DNA of 64,000 bases from the NCBI GenBank assembly GCA_037013685.1, contig CM072886.1, positions 372,001 through 436,000 on the forward strand, given 5' to 3'. Shown here piece by piece: positions 22,161 to 56,937 of the stretch. Under the pieces are notes generated by a model. The model saw nothing but the letters and a program-made list of their open reading frames with translations. It searched no databases and was not told the origin of the DNA. The position numbers and the translations under genes were made by a program. The first letter of the stretch is position 1, and every line of letters starts with the position of its first letter. The DNA comes from Acridotheres tristis (Eukaryota; Chordata; Aves; Passeriformes; Sturnidae).

Positions 22161-25100
22161 CACCGCGGACCCCTCCGGGGGACATCGAACCCAGTCTGAC
22201 CCCCGGCCCCCTGGCATGTGGCCATGGGGAGGGGGCGATGGCACCCAGAGAGGGGGACACGGCACTCATGGCCCTTGGGGGGATTTGGGAACACAGATGA
22301 CAGCCGGGTGGGACACAGCTCTGAGGGAAAGTGGCACTGGGGGGAGGATATGTGGCACTGGGGGGGGAATATATGGCACTGGGGGGCATGTATGGCATCC
22401 AGAGGGGAGACACAGCACTGAAGAGGACACGGCACCCGCGGGCGGCATGGAACTGGGGAGATACGCGTGGCACCGGAGGAACGTGCATATGGCAGCGGGG
22501 CGGGCATGGCACCCTGGCGACACAGCGATGGCACCCAGAGCGAGGACACAACACTCACGGGGGACACACAGCACTTGGGGGGCTGCGGTGGTGGCAGGGA
22601 CCCCCATCCCGGCCACAGGACACTGTGCCTCCCCCACCTTTGCACCGGGCGATCGGGGGGTTCCCGGGCCGCCCCCAGCCCCCCGGCCGTGGGGCGGATG
22701 TCCGGCGGGACCCCCCCATTTCCCGCTGCTTCCACCCAGTTCCGGCCATTGACGCGCTGGGCGCTGCCGGGGACCCCCAGGTCAGCACCCCTGGGGGGAG
22801 CTATGCAGGGGGGAGTGCACCCCACAACCCTCCCGGGGGGGCACCCTGCGCGGGGGTGGGGGGGTTCACCCCAGCTGTGGGCGGGGAGGGTCCTACGGTG
22901 ACCCCGGCGTGGGGCGGGGGTCGCGGGGCTGGGGCGGGGGTGGTTTTGGGATGCGGGGGGGGGGCGGGGGGTGGCTGGGGGGTGCGAGGTCACTCGGGTC
23001 CCAGTGGGTGAGTCCCTCCGGAGGTTCGAGGGGGGGCTCAGGCCGCGGCTCACGCAGCGACGGGAAACCGCGCCCGGTGCCGGCCCGGCGGTTCCTTCCT
23101 GCGCGGGGGAGCGGGGCGGGGGCAACCGGGAGGCGCGGGGCACGACCGGGGCATGGCACGGGCGGCAGAGCCGGGGCAGGGGCGCCGCAGGGACCCCCGG
23201 GGGGACACGGACTGGGGTTCTATCGCCCCGTCTCGGGGCATCCCGGGTTGCCACCCCCTCCCCGGGATGTTCCCCGCCCCCACGCGCCGTGGGGCGGGAC
23301 AGGCCTGTCTGTCACGACCGAGCGCCCACCCGATTGTCTGCCCTGCCGGGGGCGGGGCCTTGACCCCCCTCTCAGCTCCCCCCGCTCCACAGCCCCTGCA
23401 AATCCACAGCCTCCCCTATTCCATGGCCTCCTCCAGCCCCACAGCCCCCCGCCCCGCAGCCCCCCGTACCGCACAGCCCCCCGCCGGCTCGGCTGAGCTC
23501 CGGTTCCTCTGCTCTCCGTTCACATTGGGTCGGATCTGGGCGATCCAGTCAGTCTATTCCATCCGTTTGTGTCCGTTCAGTCCATTTGGGTCCGGTCGGT
23601 CCGTTTGGGGCCTACTCGATCCATTCAGGTCCATTCGCTCCCGTTTGGGTCCCGTCGGGTTCATCCGTGACCGTTCAAAGCCGCTTGGAGCTGGTAGGTC
23701 CGGTCGGTCTGGTCGGGACTGGTCGGGACTGGTCGGCTCCGGTTGGCAGAGCCGGTCCGGTGACACCAGTTGGTTCAGTCGGTCCATTCGGGGCCGTTCA
23801 GGTCCGGTTGGTCCATTCGGGTCCGGTCACCCCGGTCGGTTCCTGCGGTCGCGGCCCCGGGGCCGGTGCCATTTTCAGCACCTGGGACAGAGACCGGGAT
23901 CATCTCGTCTCGGGGCTGAGACTGGGACTGGACTGGAACGGCGCTCAACTGGCCCTGGGACTTGGGCTCTGACCAGGACTGATACCAGGACTGGAAGAGA
24001 ACTGGGACCGGATTGGGCTGGTGTGGGACTGGGATCGGCACTGGAACCAGAACCATGGCTGAGATTTGGGTTAGTCTGGACTGGGACAGCGCTGAGACCC
24101 TGACTGGACTGGGACTGGTTTTTGATTGCAGCTGAGACCAGGACTGGACCAGATATGTACTGGGAGTGGATTGGGATTGCACTGGACTGTGAAGGAACTG
24201 GACTGGTCTGGAAGCGGACTAGGACTGCAGTTTGAACTGGTACCAGGACTTGGACTGGATTGGACTGCACTGGAAATGGGATTTCGACTGGATGGAGACT
24301 GATACTGGGAGCAGACTGAATTGGGACAGGATTGGAAAAAGGACTGGGATTAGGATCTAAGTGGGACTGTGACCAGACTGGAATTGAGACTGGGACCACA
24401 ACTGGACCGGATAGGGTCTAGATGAGCCCTAGTCTGGGCTGAGATTGGGACTGGACAGGACTGGAAACGGGACAGGAACTAGAACTACAACAGAGACTAG
24501 AATTAGAATTGGATAGAGATTGAGATTAGACTGGGATCGGGCCTAGGACAAGGGCTGGTTTTGGACCGGTGCTGGGGCTGACACTGGAGCTAGACTGGGA
24601 AGAGGATTAGGCTGGGCCAGGATGGCAGGACTGGGGCTAGGAGGCTCCCAGCAGGACCCAGCTGGGGATGTGCTGGAAGCTTTGGTGCTGCCCCACATGG
24701 CCCCGTTTCCCTGAGTGTCTCATTGTCCCTGTGCCTGTGTCCTGCTGTGCCAGTGTCCCCATATCCCGATGTCCCAGTGTCCCGGTGTCCTGGTAACTCA
24801 ACGTCCCCAAATCCTCATGGTCTTCATATCCTAGTGTCCTGGTGTCCTCATGTCTCTGTGTTCTCATGTCCTGGTGTCCCCATGTCTTCATGTCCCTGTG
24901 TCCCGGTGTCCCCCTATCCCAGTGTCCCGGTAACACAGTGACCCCATGTCCTCATGTCCAGGTGTCCTCAAGTCCCAGTGTCATGGTGTCCCCGTGTTTC
25001 TGTGTTTCCATGTCCCTGTGTGCTCATATCCCCATGTGCCTGTGTCCCCGTGTCCTCATGTCCCCGTGTCCCGGTGTCCCTGTGTCCCACCTGTCCGGGT

Positions 25101-25330
25101 GTGTGCCCCCACTGCAGAGGGGGACAGGGACCGGAGTGTCCCCCGGGGTGTCGCGGGGTTCCGGTGGGAGGGGGCGTGGCCCGGCTGCTGGTGGGCGTGT
25201 CCGGGGCGGGGGCGTGGCCAAGGGGCGCGCGGTGCGCCCCCGGGCGGGGCGGGGCGGGGGTCCCGGCCCCCCCCGCGGCCATTGGCTGCGCCCGCGCTGG
25301 CCCCGCCCCGGGCCCCGCTGTCAACACGCA
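22161..25330. repeat. Ladder of low-complexity arrays between NOS3 and KCNH2
   Basis: No gene recognised. In order: about 22210-22600, units around ggcactggggggaatatatgg; 22610-23520, GC-rich sequence without clear structure; 23550-23860, units of the type ggtccattcgggtccgttc; 23880-24650, units of the type gggactggactggaac; 24700-25095, units of the type ccagtgtcccggtgtcc. Each array has its own short period and all are degenerate. Confidence 0.7.
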
Positions 25331-47579
<22,249 letters not shown>

Positions 47580-48766
47580 TGGGAGCGCCGGGGCGCGGCG
47601 GGACCCCCGGAATGCGGGACCCCCGACCCCGGAATGCGGGACCCCCGGAGCCCTCGGAGCCCAGGACGTGGGACCCCTGGAGTCCTCCGAGCCCGGGACG
47701 TGGGACCCCCAAAGCCCAGGACATGGGACCCCCGGACCCCGGGATGTGGGACCCCTGACCCCTGCACGTGGGACCCCTCGGCCCAGTAGCCCTGGACACC
47801 GCGAGCAGGGACCCCCGGAGTCACAGGATCCCTGGCTCTGCACCATGGGACCCCTGGAGCCCTGGGACCCCCACCCCCGGAATGTGGGACCCTAGAGTCC
47901 TTGGACCCACGCACCCTGGAACCTGGGACCCCCGGGGCTGCAGGAACCCTGTCCCCAGCATGTGGGACCCCCAAAGCCCAGGACGTGGGACACCCAGAGC
48001 CCTGGGACCCCTGACCCCGGGAGGTGGGGACACAGAGCCCCCAGCCCCTGGGGTCCCCAGAGCCTGTCCCGGGCCTGGCCTGACAGGGGCTCCGGCCACT
48101 GCCCCCATGGACATTGCCCCCACGGACACTGTCCCCACGGACACTGCCCTCGGTGCCAGTGGCCAGTGGGGACCTTGGGGCCCCTGGGACCCTCCATTAT
48201 CCCATCCTGGGGCCCTGCCCTGGACTGTCAGACTGTGCTGCTCTTCCTCCTCCTCTTCCTCCTCCTTCTCCTGCTGCTCCCCAGCCCCGGGGCGGTGGGG
48301 GGTGCACAGGTGTGTGTGTGCACAGGTGTGCACAGGTGTGTCCCCGGGTCCTGTCCCCAGGACGTCACGTGTGTGTCGGGGGGGTCCCGCTGCGCTGGGA
48401 CACACGTGTTACCCCCCCGTGTGTGTGTGTGTGTGTGTGTCCCCCTGCCGTGTCCCCACCGTGTCCCCCCGCCATGTCCCCGCTCGGGTGTGACCCCCCC
48501 GTGGGGCCTGGCGGGTCCGTGTCCGTGTCCCGGCCGAGGGAGGGGTCGGGGTCCCCCGTGTGCCCCTCCCCTGTGGCCGGGCTGTGTGTCCCCCCAGCCC
48601 CCGGCGCTCCCCCCGCACAGCCGGGTGTCACACGGCGGTGACACCCCACGCACAGGGAGGGGGACACGGGGGGCGAGGGGCTGGCACTGCCCGGCCGCCC
48701 CGATGCGTGTGCTGTGTTTGTCCCTTGTCACCCCTGCATGTCCCCCCGCGTAGGTGCCCCAATAAA
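47580..48766 (+). other. KCNH2: KCNH2 3' UTR and poly(A) signal
   Basis: From the expected stop codon to AATAAA at 48761-48766. The first 450 bases are a degenerate repeat of units such as ccaggacgtgggacccctgg. Two GT-rich runs lie at 48305-48340 and 48418-48440. Confidence 0.8.
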
Positions 48767-48914
48767 CCAGACAGAGACCCCCGGCTCTGTGTGTCACCAC
48801 CTGGGAGGTGACAGGGAGGGGAAGTGACCTCGGGTGTCACCGTGATTCAACGTTGTGTCACCTGGGGACTGCTTTGGGGCATCCTGGTGGCCACGCCATT
48901 GGCAGAGACGGGGA

Positions 48915-49440
48915 CAGAGGAGGTGGCATCACTTTTACTGAGGCCAGCACGTGGCATCATGTGGCATGTCCCCACCGTGGTGTCCCTGTGACACTGGGGT
49001 CCCATGTGGTGGTGGAAGGGGTGGCATCACCTTTACTGAGCCCGGCAGGTGGTACCGTGTGTCACAGTGTGACATGAGCCATGTCGTGGTGGCACCAGTG
49101 ACCCACGCGATGGCGGAAGGGGTGGCACCGCCTTTCCTGAGCATGGCAGCTGGCACGTGGTACCGTGTGGCACAGTGTGACAGATCCCACACCGCAGTGT
49201 CCCAGTGTCACCGGTGTCCCACATGGTGCCGGTGCCGGGGTTGGAGGAGGTGACACCGCTTTTGCTGGGCCTGGTACGTGGCGGCATGTGACATGGTGTG
49301 ACACGGTGCCACGCTCTGGTGCCACTGGTGTCCCCGTGGTGCTGGGGTCAGCACGTGACATGGTGTGACATGTCCCACACCCCGGTGCCACCACCGGCGT
49401 CCCCGTGGTGCTGGGGCCAGGGCGGGTGACACTGGCTGTG
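48915..49440. repeat. About 100-base tandem repeat in the AOC1 3' region
   Basis: Five copies, starting near 48918, 49018, 49118, 49244 and (partial) 49345. On the minus strand each full copy begins with a variant of cagtaaaagtgatgcc. Copies share gtggcatcacctttactgag-like and cgtgtgtcacagtgtgaca-like blocks. Confidence 0.85.
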
Positions 49441-49490
49441 CTGCAGCGTCCCGCAGCACAGGGCCCTGTCCCCGTGTCCCCGTGTCCCGC

Positions 49491-52400
49491 TCACACCTGG
49501 CGGGAGGTGCCGTTGTAGGTGAAGGGCTCGGGGTGCACGCAGGGCCCGGGGCTGGCCGGGGTCCAGCGCTGGACGTGCAGGCGGGAGCAGAGCGGGGGGT
49601 CCAGGGGCCGCACGATGACAGCGGCGCGCGATGCCACCGACGGGTCCTCGCTGAAGAAGTTGAAGGGGCGCAGGAAGAACCCGACGGCGTTGCCGGGGGT
49701 GGCCGTGTTGGGGATGTCCTCGGCGTGGGGCACGTGCAGGAAGCCCACGGTCACCCAGGCCACCAGGTCCTGGGGGGACACACCACGGGGTCAGTGGCAC
49801 CGGGGACCCCCCTGTGGGAGCTGAGGACACCGGTGGGAGCTGGGGAGCCCCCAGAGCTGGGCCCCCCTCTGGGGACAGAACCCTCCCCAGGCCCCTCAGC
49901 AGCCACCGATGCCTGGTGTCCCCCCTGTGCCCGGTGTCCCTCCCCGTGCCCGGTGTCACCTGGTCCTCGATGGTCTCGTTGTCGCGGATGAAGCTCTCGA
50001 AGGTGACCGGGGGGTCCCAGGGGTCATTCTGGCTGTAGATGCTGCTGCTGCTCGGCTCGTTCTCGTGGCGCCGTGTCACGGCCAGGTGGTACCTGCGACA
50101 GGTGAGGGGTGGGGTCAGCCCGGGGGCGGGGCGGTCCCTGTCCCACCTCTGTCCTGGTCCCCTGACTGTGCCACCCCCGGCCCGATCGTGTCACGGAGAC
50201 ACAGGGCTGGCGAGGGGCGCGGCTCCTGAGGGGTTCCCCAAGTGCAGGGGGATTCCCCAGGTCCCCTGAACGGCTCCCCGGCTCCCCAGGGGTTTCCCAA
50301 CCCTGGAGCGCCCCAGACCCTGAGGGGGTCCCCATTTCCAGGGCTTCCTCGTCTCCCAAGCTCCCAGAGCCTCTTCAGCTTCCAGGGGTTCTCCAGCTCC
50401 GGCAGCCCCCTCAGCTCCGGGGTGTCCCAAACTCCCACGGGGTGTCCCAAACTCCCACGGGGTGTCCCAAACTCCCACGGGGTGTCCCCAGCCCCAGCCC
50501 CAGCGGAATTCCCAGTACTGGAGGTTCCAGGGTCCCAGCTCCAGCTTCAGGGCGGGATGGGGAGGTGCCAGCAGGAAGGTGTGACCCGGGGAAGGACCCC
50601 GTGCCCCAGGGGTGACACATGTGGCGCTGCCGGAGCCCCCGCGCAGCCCCGTGCCCGCGGAACTCCCCGGTGCCGCACCTGGCCCAGGTGACGCCGCGCT
50701 CCTCCCGCCAGCCGCGGGGCAGCACGGGCCCGGCGTGCGAGCTGAGCTGCAGGCGGAAGGTGCGGCGGTGGCCCCAGCGGTTCCGCCGCCGCGGGTTGGA
50801 GAAGAGCAGGTACCGGGGCGGGGCCCGGCCCAGCGGCAGCGCAGCCTCGCGCTCCCGGCGCCGCGGCTCCCGGTGCAGGCGCGGCTGCACCACGCGCGCC
50901 CCCGCGCTCCAGGGGTTGGAGATGTTCTCGAAGCGAATGTCCATCGTCTCGAAGCTGTTCCCGGAGCCTGCGGGGACGGGGTGTCGGTGGGGGGGACGCG
51001 GTGGCGCAGCCCCCACCGGGGTGGGGGTGGGACACCGCGGAGGTGTCACCATGGGTGGGGACTGGGCCCTCATGGAGATGCTGGCACGGAGGGCTGAGAT
51101 GCCACCACCATGGAAGACTGTGACCCCACAACCGCCATGGAGAGCTGGGATCCAGTTTGGTACCCCGGCATGGAGAGGAGGGCCTTGGAGGAGGTGCCAC
51201 CATGAAGGGCTGGGACACCTTGGAGATGCCACCAGCGGCACAGGGGGTGACACCAGGAGGTGCTGCCTTGCATGTGGCCTGGGAAGTGTCACCCTAGGGG
51301 GCTGGGTCTCCACAGAGGTGCCACCATGAGGGGCTGGGACCGCAGGCAGGTGCCATCACCCATGGGGGGCTGGGACCCTGCAGAGACGTCACCGTGCAGG
51401 GGCATCATCACCTGAGGGTGATGCCCAGGTGATCCCACCCTTCCAGGAACACGGCACCTCAGCCCCTGGAACCCGCCGTGGGTCCAGCCTGCACCCTCCC
51501 CACGGCCAGGGCGTGTCGGGAGCTGCCAGGGCCGTTCACCTGCGACATCCAGGTCCACCTTGTAGTGCACCAGGTGGGTGTGGATGTTGCCCAGGAGGTG
51601 GCTGTGCACGCGGCTGCCGTAGCGCCGGCCCTCGGGCGTGTAGAAGGTGGCGTGGATGTAGCCGGTGGCGTGCACCTTGGCCTCCAGGACGCCGTTGGGG
51701 TAGAGCAGGAAGTCCCAGATGTAGTCGTAGTTGTAGACGGTGGAGGTGGTCCTGAGCACCAGCGCCCGCCCCTCCAGCCCCGCGTAGAAGTGGAAGCCGC
51801 CCTGGAAGTCGCTGTCGAAGTGGCGGCGCAGGGGAACGCCCGTGGGCAGCTCGAAGACGCAGAGGGCGTTGGGGAAGCGCACAGGGCCGTCGGCGTCCAG
51901 GAGGTGATGGGCGTCCAGAAAAGTGGCGGTCTCGGGGCAATCCACGCCGCGGGCCAGCTCGTAGCTGGAGGCGCCCATGGCCCAGCCGGCGTCCATGTAC
52001 TTGGTCTGCATGGCGGCCGGCGAGTGGCCGCCGTAGAAGGCGATGGCCTCCTGCACGCTGAGCTCGTAGGCCACTCGCTCGCCGCCGAAGCGCACGTCGA
52101 AGAGCTGCAGGCCGGCGGAGGAGCGCAGGCGGAAGGCCAGGCTCCAGCCGCCGTACTCCAGCCGGTTGCCCCGCAGGCGGTAGCGCCGGCCCTGCGGCTC
52201 GCACACCTTGGCCCCGTGCACATCCGTGGGGGTCCCGCTGGGGAAGCTGCCCCGGGGCTCGTAGCTGGAGAAGAGCTGGCGGGCGGGGGGCTCGGGCAGG
52301 CGGGCCAGGGCCAGCTCGCCCCGCGCGTGGCTCTGGGCCAGCTCCCGCACGCTGCCGAAGTAGCGCCCGTTGTACCAGAGGCGCTGCACGGCCCAGCGCC

Positions 52401-53082
52401 GCGGCTCGGGGTCGCGGTGGTCCAGCAGCACCTCCAGCCCCGCGGGGTGCAGGAAGAAGCCCTCCACGAAGCGCTGGATCACCAGCCACGAGCGGCGCTC
52501 GCCCGGGCCCAGCCCGCGCGGGGCGATGTCCGAGAAGGTGAGGCAGCGCTCCGAGCAGTTCTGGAAGCCGAAGCCGGTGGCCTCGAGCAGCAGCGGCTCC
52601 AGCGGGGCCAGGGCGGCCACCAGCGCCCCGTGCAGCAGCTCGTACTCCAGCCGGGTCATGGGCCGGGCCGAGAAGGGCACGGCCCGGCCGCCCTTGAAGG
52701 GCAGGGGCCGGTAGGAGCTGGGGTGCGGCAGGGGCCCCACGGCCAGCTCGGTGACGTTGGGCTCCGCCTGTGCCCCGAAGAAAATGACAGCCCGAGCCTC
52801 CCTCGGGGGCCGCGCCCCGCCGTGCTCCAGGAACCGCAGCGCCCGGCGCTTCTGCGGGGGCAGCAGCTCCACCAGGAACAGCGAGTTCTTGGCCAGCGGC
52901 CCCCCCTGGCTCGGGGACAGCCCCAGCTCCGGCCGCCCCATCAGGAAGGTCCGCACGGCCCGGAGCTCCGCCGCGGACAGGTCGGCGAAGATGGACGCGG
53001 GGTCCGGGGGAGCCGCGGAGGGGCCGGAGGAGGCCGCGGTGACCAGCAGGGCCAGCGCCCAGGGGAGCCCCAGCAGCCACAT
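49491..53082 (-). CDS. AOC1: AOC1, diamine oxidase (histaminase)
   Basis: Coding exons 5' to 3': 51540-53082, 50679-50967, 49960-50092, 49491-49769; phases close to 747 residues (human 751). A secreted copper amine oxidase that oxidatively deaminates histamine and putrescine (known). Seen: signal peptide [20 protein letters not shown]; catalytic Asp in [10 protein letters not shown]; the Tyr converted to topaquinone in [13 protein letters not shown]; copper His pair in [10 protein letters not shown] and the third His in [20 protein letters not shown]; ending TYNGTSRQV. The large first coding exon and the next-door KCNH2 agree with AOC1. The motifs [10 protein letters not shown] and the absence of a membrane anchor in the retained signal-peptide start speak against AOC3. 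An acceptor (ccccccag) directly before the ATG implies an upstream noncoding exon, perhaps ending at 53511, where cccgggcag/gtgagt is seen on the minus strand. Confidence 0.96.
50419..50488. repeat. Four 20-base tandem units in AOC1 intron
   Basis: ggggtgtcccaaactcccac repeated almost perfectly, in the intron between coding exons 2 and 3. Confidence 0.9.
50995..51425. repeat. Minisatellite in AOC1 first coding intron
   Basis: Imperfect units of about 45-55 bases with ggtgccaccatgaggggctg, gggaccctgcagag and catggagagctggga blocks. It fills most of the intron between coding exons 1 and 2. Confidence 0.7.
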
Positions 53083-54240
53083 CCTGGGGGACACGGGGAC
53101 ACGGGGCTCAGCGCTGCGGAGGGAATGGGGCACAGCTGAGCACCCCCCTCCAGCAGCGCCGCGATCCCGGCAAAGCTGGGGCCACCAGGGGGTGACCCCC
53201 GGGAAAACCGAGGGCACCATGAGGGGACCCCCAGGAGAACTGGAACCACCGTGGGGGGGAACAGAGGAGCCAGAAAAAACAGGCGGGCCATGGGGTGACC
53301 CCCAGAGAAACCAGAGACACCATGGAAACCACCCCAGGGAAACTCCAAAAGCCTCCCCCTCAGCCCGGAGCCCCTAAGCACCCCCAAAATCCTCTCTCAG
53401 GGCTGCTGTTGGACCCCCCTGGGTGGGCCTAGGGACACCCCCAATGTCGGGACCCCCCCGAGTCGCCCCCTCCGCACCGCAGGGAGCCCCCCCGGCCCCG
53501 CACTCACCTGCCCGGGCTCTGCCGCCCCATGCCAGCAGCGCTGCGGTCTCTGCCCGGCCTGGGGCACTGACCCCCTCTCTGGGGGCACTGACCCCCCCTC
53601 CCCGCCCCCCGGGCACTGCCCCCTCCCCGCCCCTCCCGAGCCGCCCGCGGGTCAAGGCCGGCGGCAGGACCCGCGTCCCCCGCCCCCCCAAATCCGCCCC
53701 CCAAAATCCGCCGCCCCAAATCCGCACCTCCTCTGTCTCCGCCGCATCGAGCCCACGCGCGGGGAGGGACCCCCGGTACCGATCCCGGCACCGACCCCCG
53801 GTACCGGCCCCCGGTACCGGCCCGGCCCCCCCGCGGGTTAATGATCACCGGGACCGCCCGGTCGTTGTCCCCCCCTCACCCGCGATCAAATTCCGGGATG
53901 AGATAAGAGCCGGGAAAACCCCACGGGAAACCGAGGGTGGGATGGGGGGGGGGGGCGCTCCGGAACCCCCCGAGCCCCCCCGGCTCCAAACTGCGCCCCC
54001 GACACGCCCCCCCCCCCCCCAAAAAAAATCCAGCGGGAAAGGGACCTTGGCCGCTCCATCCCCACGGCTGCATCCCGTTCCCATGGCAACGCGTCCCGGC
54101 CCTGCCATTGCCATGGAAACGGGGCGCCCACCCCCCAAATCCGCATGGCAGGGGGGGCTTCGACCCCCCCATCCCCATCCCCACGGCTGCATCCCGTTCC
54201 CATGGCAACGCATCCATGGCCCCGCCCCTCCCCCAACCCC
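53083..54240 (-). promoter_or_regulatory. AOC1 upstream region with HNF1-, GATA- and X-box-like motifs
   Basis: GC-rich 5' flank of AOC1. ggttaatgatcacc at 53834-53847 is close to the HNF1 palindrome. agataag at 53901-53907 is GATA-like. Three RFX X-box-like palindromes occur at 54077-54090 and 54196-54209 (gttcccatggcaac) and 54107-54120 (attgccatggaaac). HNF1 and GATA factors suit a gene of gut and kidney; binding is not shown. Confidence 0.4.
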
Positions 54241-56650
54241 GGCTGAGGGGTTAAATCCCCAAAAACGGAGAATTTGGGTAAAAAACCCCAAAACGGAGAA
54301 TTTGGGTTAAAACCCCAAAAAAGGAGAATTGGGGTTTAAAAAAATCCCACCAAAGTGGGAGAACTGGGGTTAAAATTCCCAAAACCGGAGAATTTGGGTT
54401 AAAAACCCCCAAAACGGGAGAATTTGGGGTTAAAAAATCCCCAAAACGGAAGAATTGGGGTAAAAACCCCTAAAACTGAGAATTTGTGTTAAAACCCCAA
54501 AACCGGGAGAACTGGGGTTAAAAGCTGCAAAAGAGGAACTCGGTGGTTTTAAGAAAACAAAACGTTTGGGGAAGTGGTTTTAAAAGAAAAAAAAAAGAAA
54601 AGCAAACACGGGATAAGTGGTTTTGAAAGGAAAAAAAAAAAAAAAAAAGGAGTGATTTTAAAAGGAAAAAAAAATTGGACTAAGTTGTTTCGAAAGTAAA
54701 AAGTCCCGGGATAAGTGATTAAAAAAACTAAAGAAAATAAAAGAAAAAAAATAAAGAACAACAAACAAACGGAAAAATGTTAAGTGGTTTTAAAAGGCAA
54801 GGAAACCCCAGGAAAAGCCTTTGGAAAGCCCCAAAAATGGGTTTCAGTGTTTCCAATCCTCCGGAGTGGGATGGGTGGTTTTAACAGCCAAAAATACCCC
54901 AAATCTGCCATTTTAACAGCAAAAATAAACGGGGCAAGTGATTTTTAAATGCCCTGGAAATGGGATAAGAGGTTGTAAAAAAAAATGGGATAAGTGGCTT
55001 TAAATCGCCAAAAAAGTCCCAAGATAAGTTAAAAAAAAAAAAAAAAAAAAAAATAAAAAAATAAAAAAAAAAGTTAAAATGCCCTCGGAAAATGGACAAG
55101 GTTTTAACACAAAGCTGTGATGAGTGGCTTTAAAAGGAAAAAAAAAAATTAAAAGAAAGAAAAAAGAGGAGTGGGTTTTGAAGCCCCAGAAAAGTGGGAT
55201 AAGGGATTTTTAAAGGCCATGAGTGATTTCCAAAGCCCCCAAACCCAGGAGAAATGGAGTTTAAAAATCTGAGAAAATAGGACAAGTGGTTTGAAAAGCC
55301 ATTAAAAAAAAGCCACCGGGATAAGTCATTTTTAAAGCCAAAAAATGGGGGGATAAAAGGTTTTAAAGCCTCAAAAGAATGGGATAAGTGGTTTTAAAAG
55401 CGTGGGGGGAATAAAAACCGGCACAGGCTAAAAAGGAAAATGTGACAAGCAATTAAAAAAAAAAAAAAATAAAAAGGAAGAGGTCAGTGGTTTAATAAAG
55501 CAGGAAAATTGAGGTAAGTGGTTTTAAAGCCCCCACCTTGGGATAATTGAGTTTTAAACTCCCCAAAAATGGGATGGGTGATTTTAAAAGCAAAAAAACA
55601 ACCAAACCCAACCCCCTCAAAAAATCCAAAAGCTCACCAGGACAAAGCACTTCTAAAGGGAAGAAAAAAAAAAAAAAGATAAGTGGGTTTAAAGTCCCTA
55701 AAATAATGGGATAAGTGATAAAAGCCAACATCACCATAAACAAACAAATAAAACAAAATAAAGCAAAGAACCCAAAGAAAGAAAAAGTTTTAAGGGCCAA
55801 AAAATGGGACAAGTCATGTTAAAAGGAAACAAAAAAAATAAATTGTTTGATAAACAAAAAAAAAAAAAAGGAGGAAGTTTTGAAGCAAAAATCCAGGGAT
55901 TAATAATTTATTTAAAAAAAAAAAAAAAAAGTTGTTTTTGAAAGCCCAAAAATGGGATAAGTGGTTTTAAGAGGGAAAAAAAGAATTCCAGAAAATGTCA
56001 TTTTTAAAACTCACCAAATTGAGATGAGTGGGTTTCCATGCCAAATCAAATAAAGAAGGGGTGGGGAAAATCATTTGTTTGAAAAGTCAAAAGCCCAGGA
56101 TAAATCATTTTAAAAGCCAAAAAATTTAAAAGCCCCAAAAATGGGGCTCTTACCACCAAAAGTGGTAAGAAAAGAAAAGAAAACAAAGAAAACAGAATAA
56201 ATCTCTTTAAAACCCCAAGAAAGGGGGATAAATGGTTTAAAAAACCAAAATAACCCAGCATAAGTGCTTTGAAAAGAAAAGAAAATTTTAAAAGGGAGAT
56301 GTGGATTTAAAGCCACAAAAATGGGAATAATTGGTTAAAAAAAAAAAAAAAAAAAAAAAAAGGAGAAGTGGCTTTGAATGTCCCCGAGCCCCAGGAGAAA
56401 TAATTGAAAAACCTCAAAATGGGATCGGCGCTTTTAAAGGCCCCAAACTGGGACAAATGGTCTGAAAAGGCCCCAAAATGGGAAGAGCAGTTCAAGAGGA
56501 GGAGGATTAAAACAAAAGACAAAAAAAAAAAAGACAAAAAAAAACAGGATAAGAGATTTTAAAAGGAGAAAAAAACCCCAGGAAAAGTCATTAAAAAAAA
56601 AAATTAGAAGTCTCAAAACCGTGGATAAGTGGTTTTAAAAGGCCAAAATG
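54241..56650. repeat. A-rich degenerate satellite
   Basis: About 2.4 kb of imperfect tandem repeats, period roughly 30-45 bases. The left end (54241-54540) uses units like ccaaaacggagaatttgggt with ttaaaa. The rest uses units like aatgggataagtggttttaa with aagcc. Poly(A) stretches of 8-20 interrupt it. No gene is seen on either strand. The composition change at 54241 is abrupt. Confidence 0.85.
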
Positions 56651-56937
56651 TAAATTTTTTAACGTGCAGGAGTTCTCCTATAAAACCCCAAACGTTTCCA
56701 ATAAAGAATTTTCACACAAACAGGTTTTTCCTCCAGGCCTGTCCCCTCCTCAGGACAGGAGATCACACAACAAAAGCTGAGGCTTCTCTGTTGTTGAGAA
56801 AATAAATGAAATTAATTCCTTTTCCAACTTGGCTGTTGCTTTCCCTCCCTTTTTTCTTTAATTTCAGAGGGTGGCTGCACCCACAGCTCAGAGAGCAGGG
56901 CTGGGGTCACAGCCTGATTAGAAGAGGTAGAAGAGAG
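56651..56937. other. Non-repetitive patch in the A-rich spacer
   Basis: No gene recognised. It contains aataaagaattttcac near 56698 and aaaataaatgaaatt near 56800, like the 3' end of a transcript, but no upstream coding sequence is found. Confidence 0.3.
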
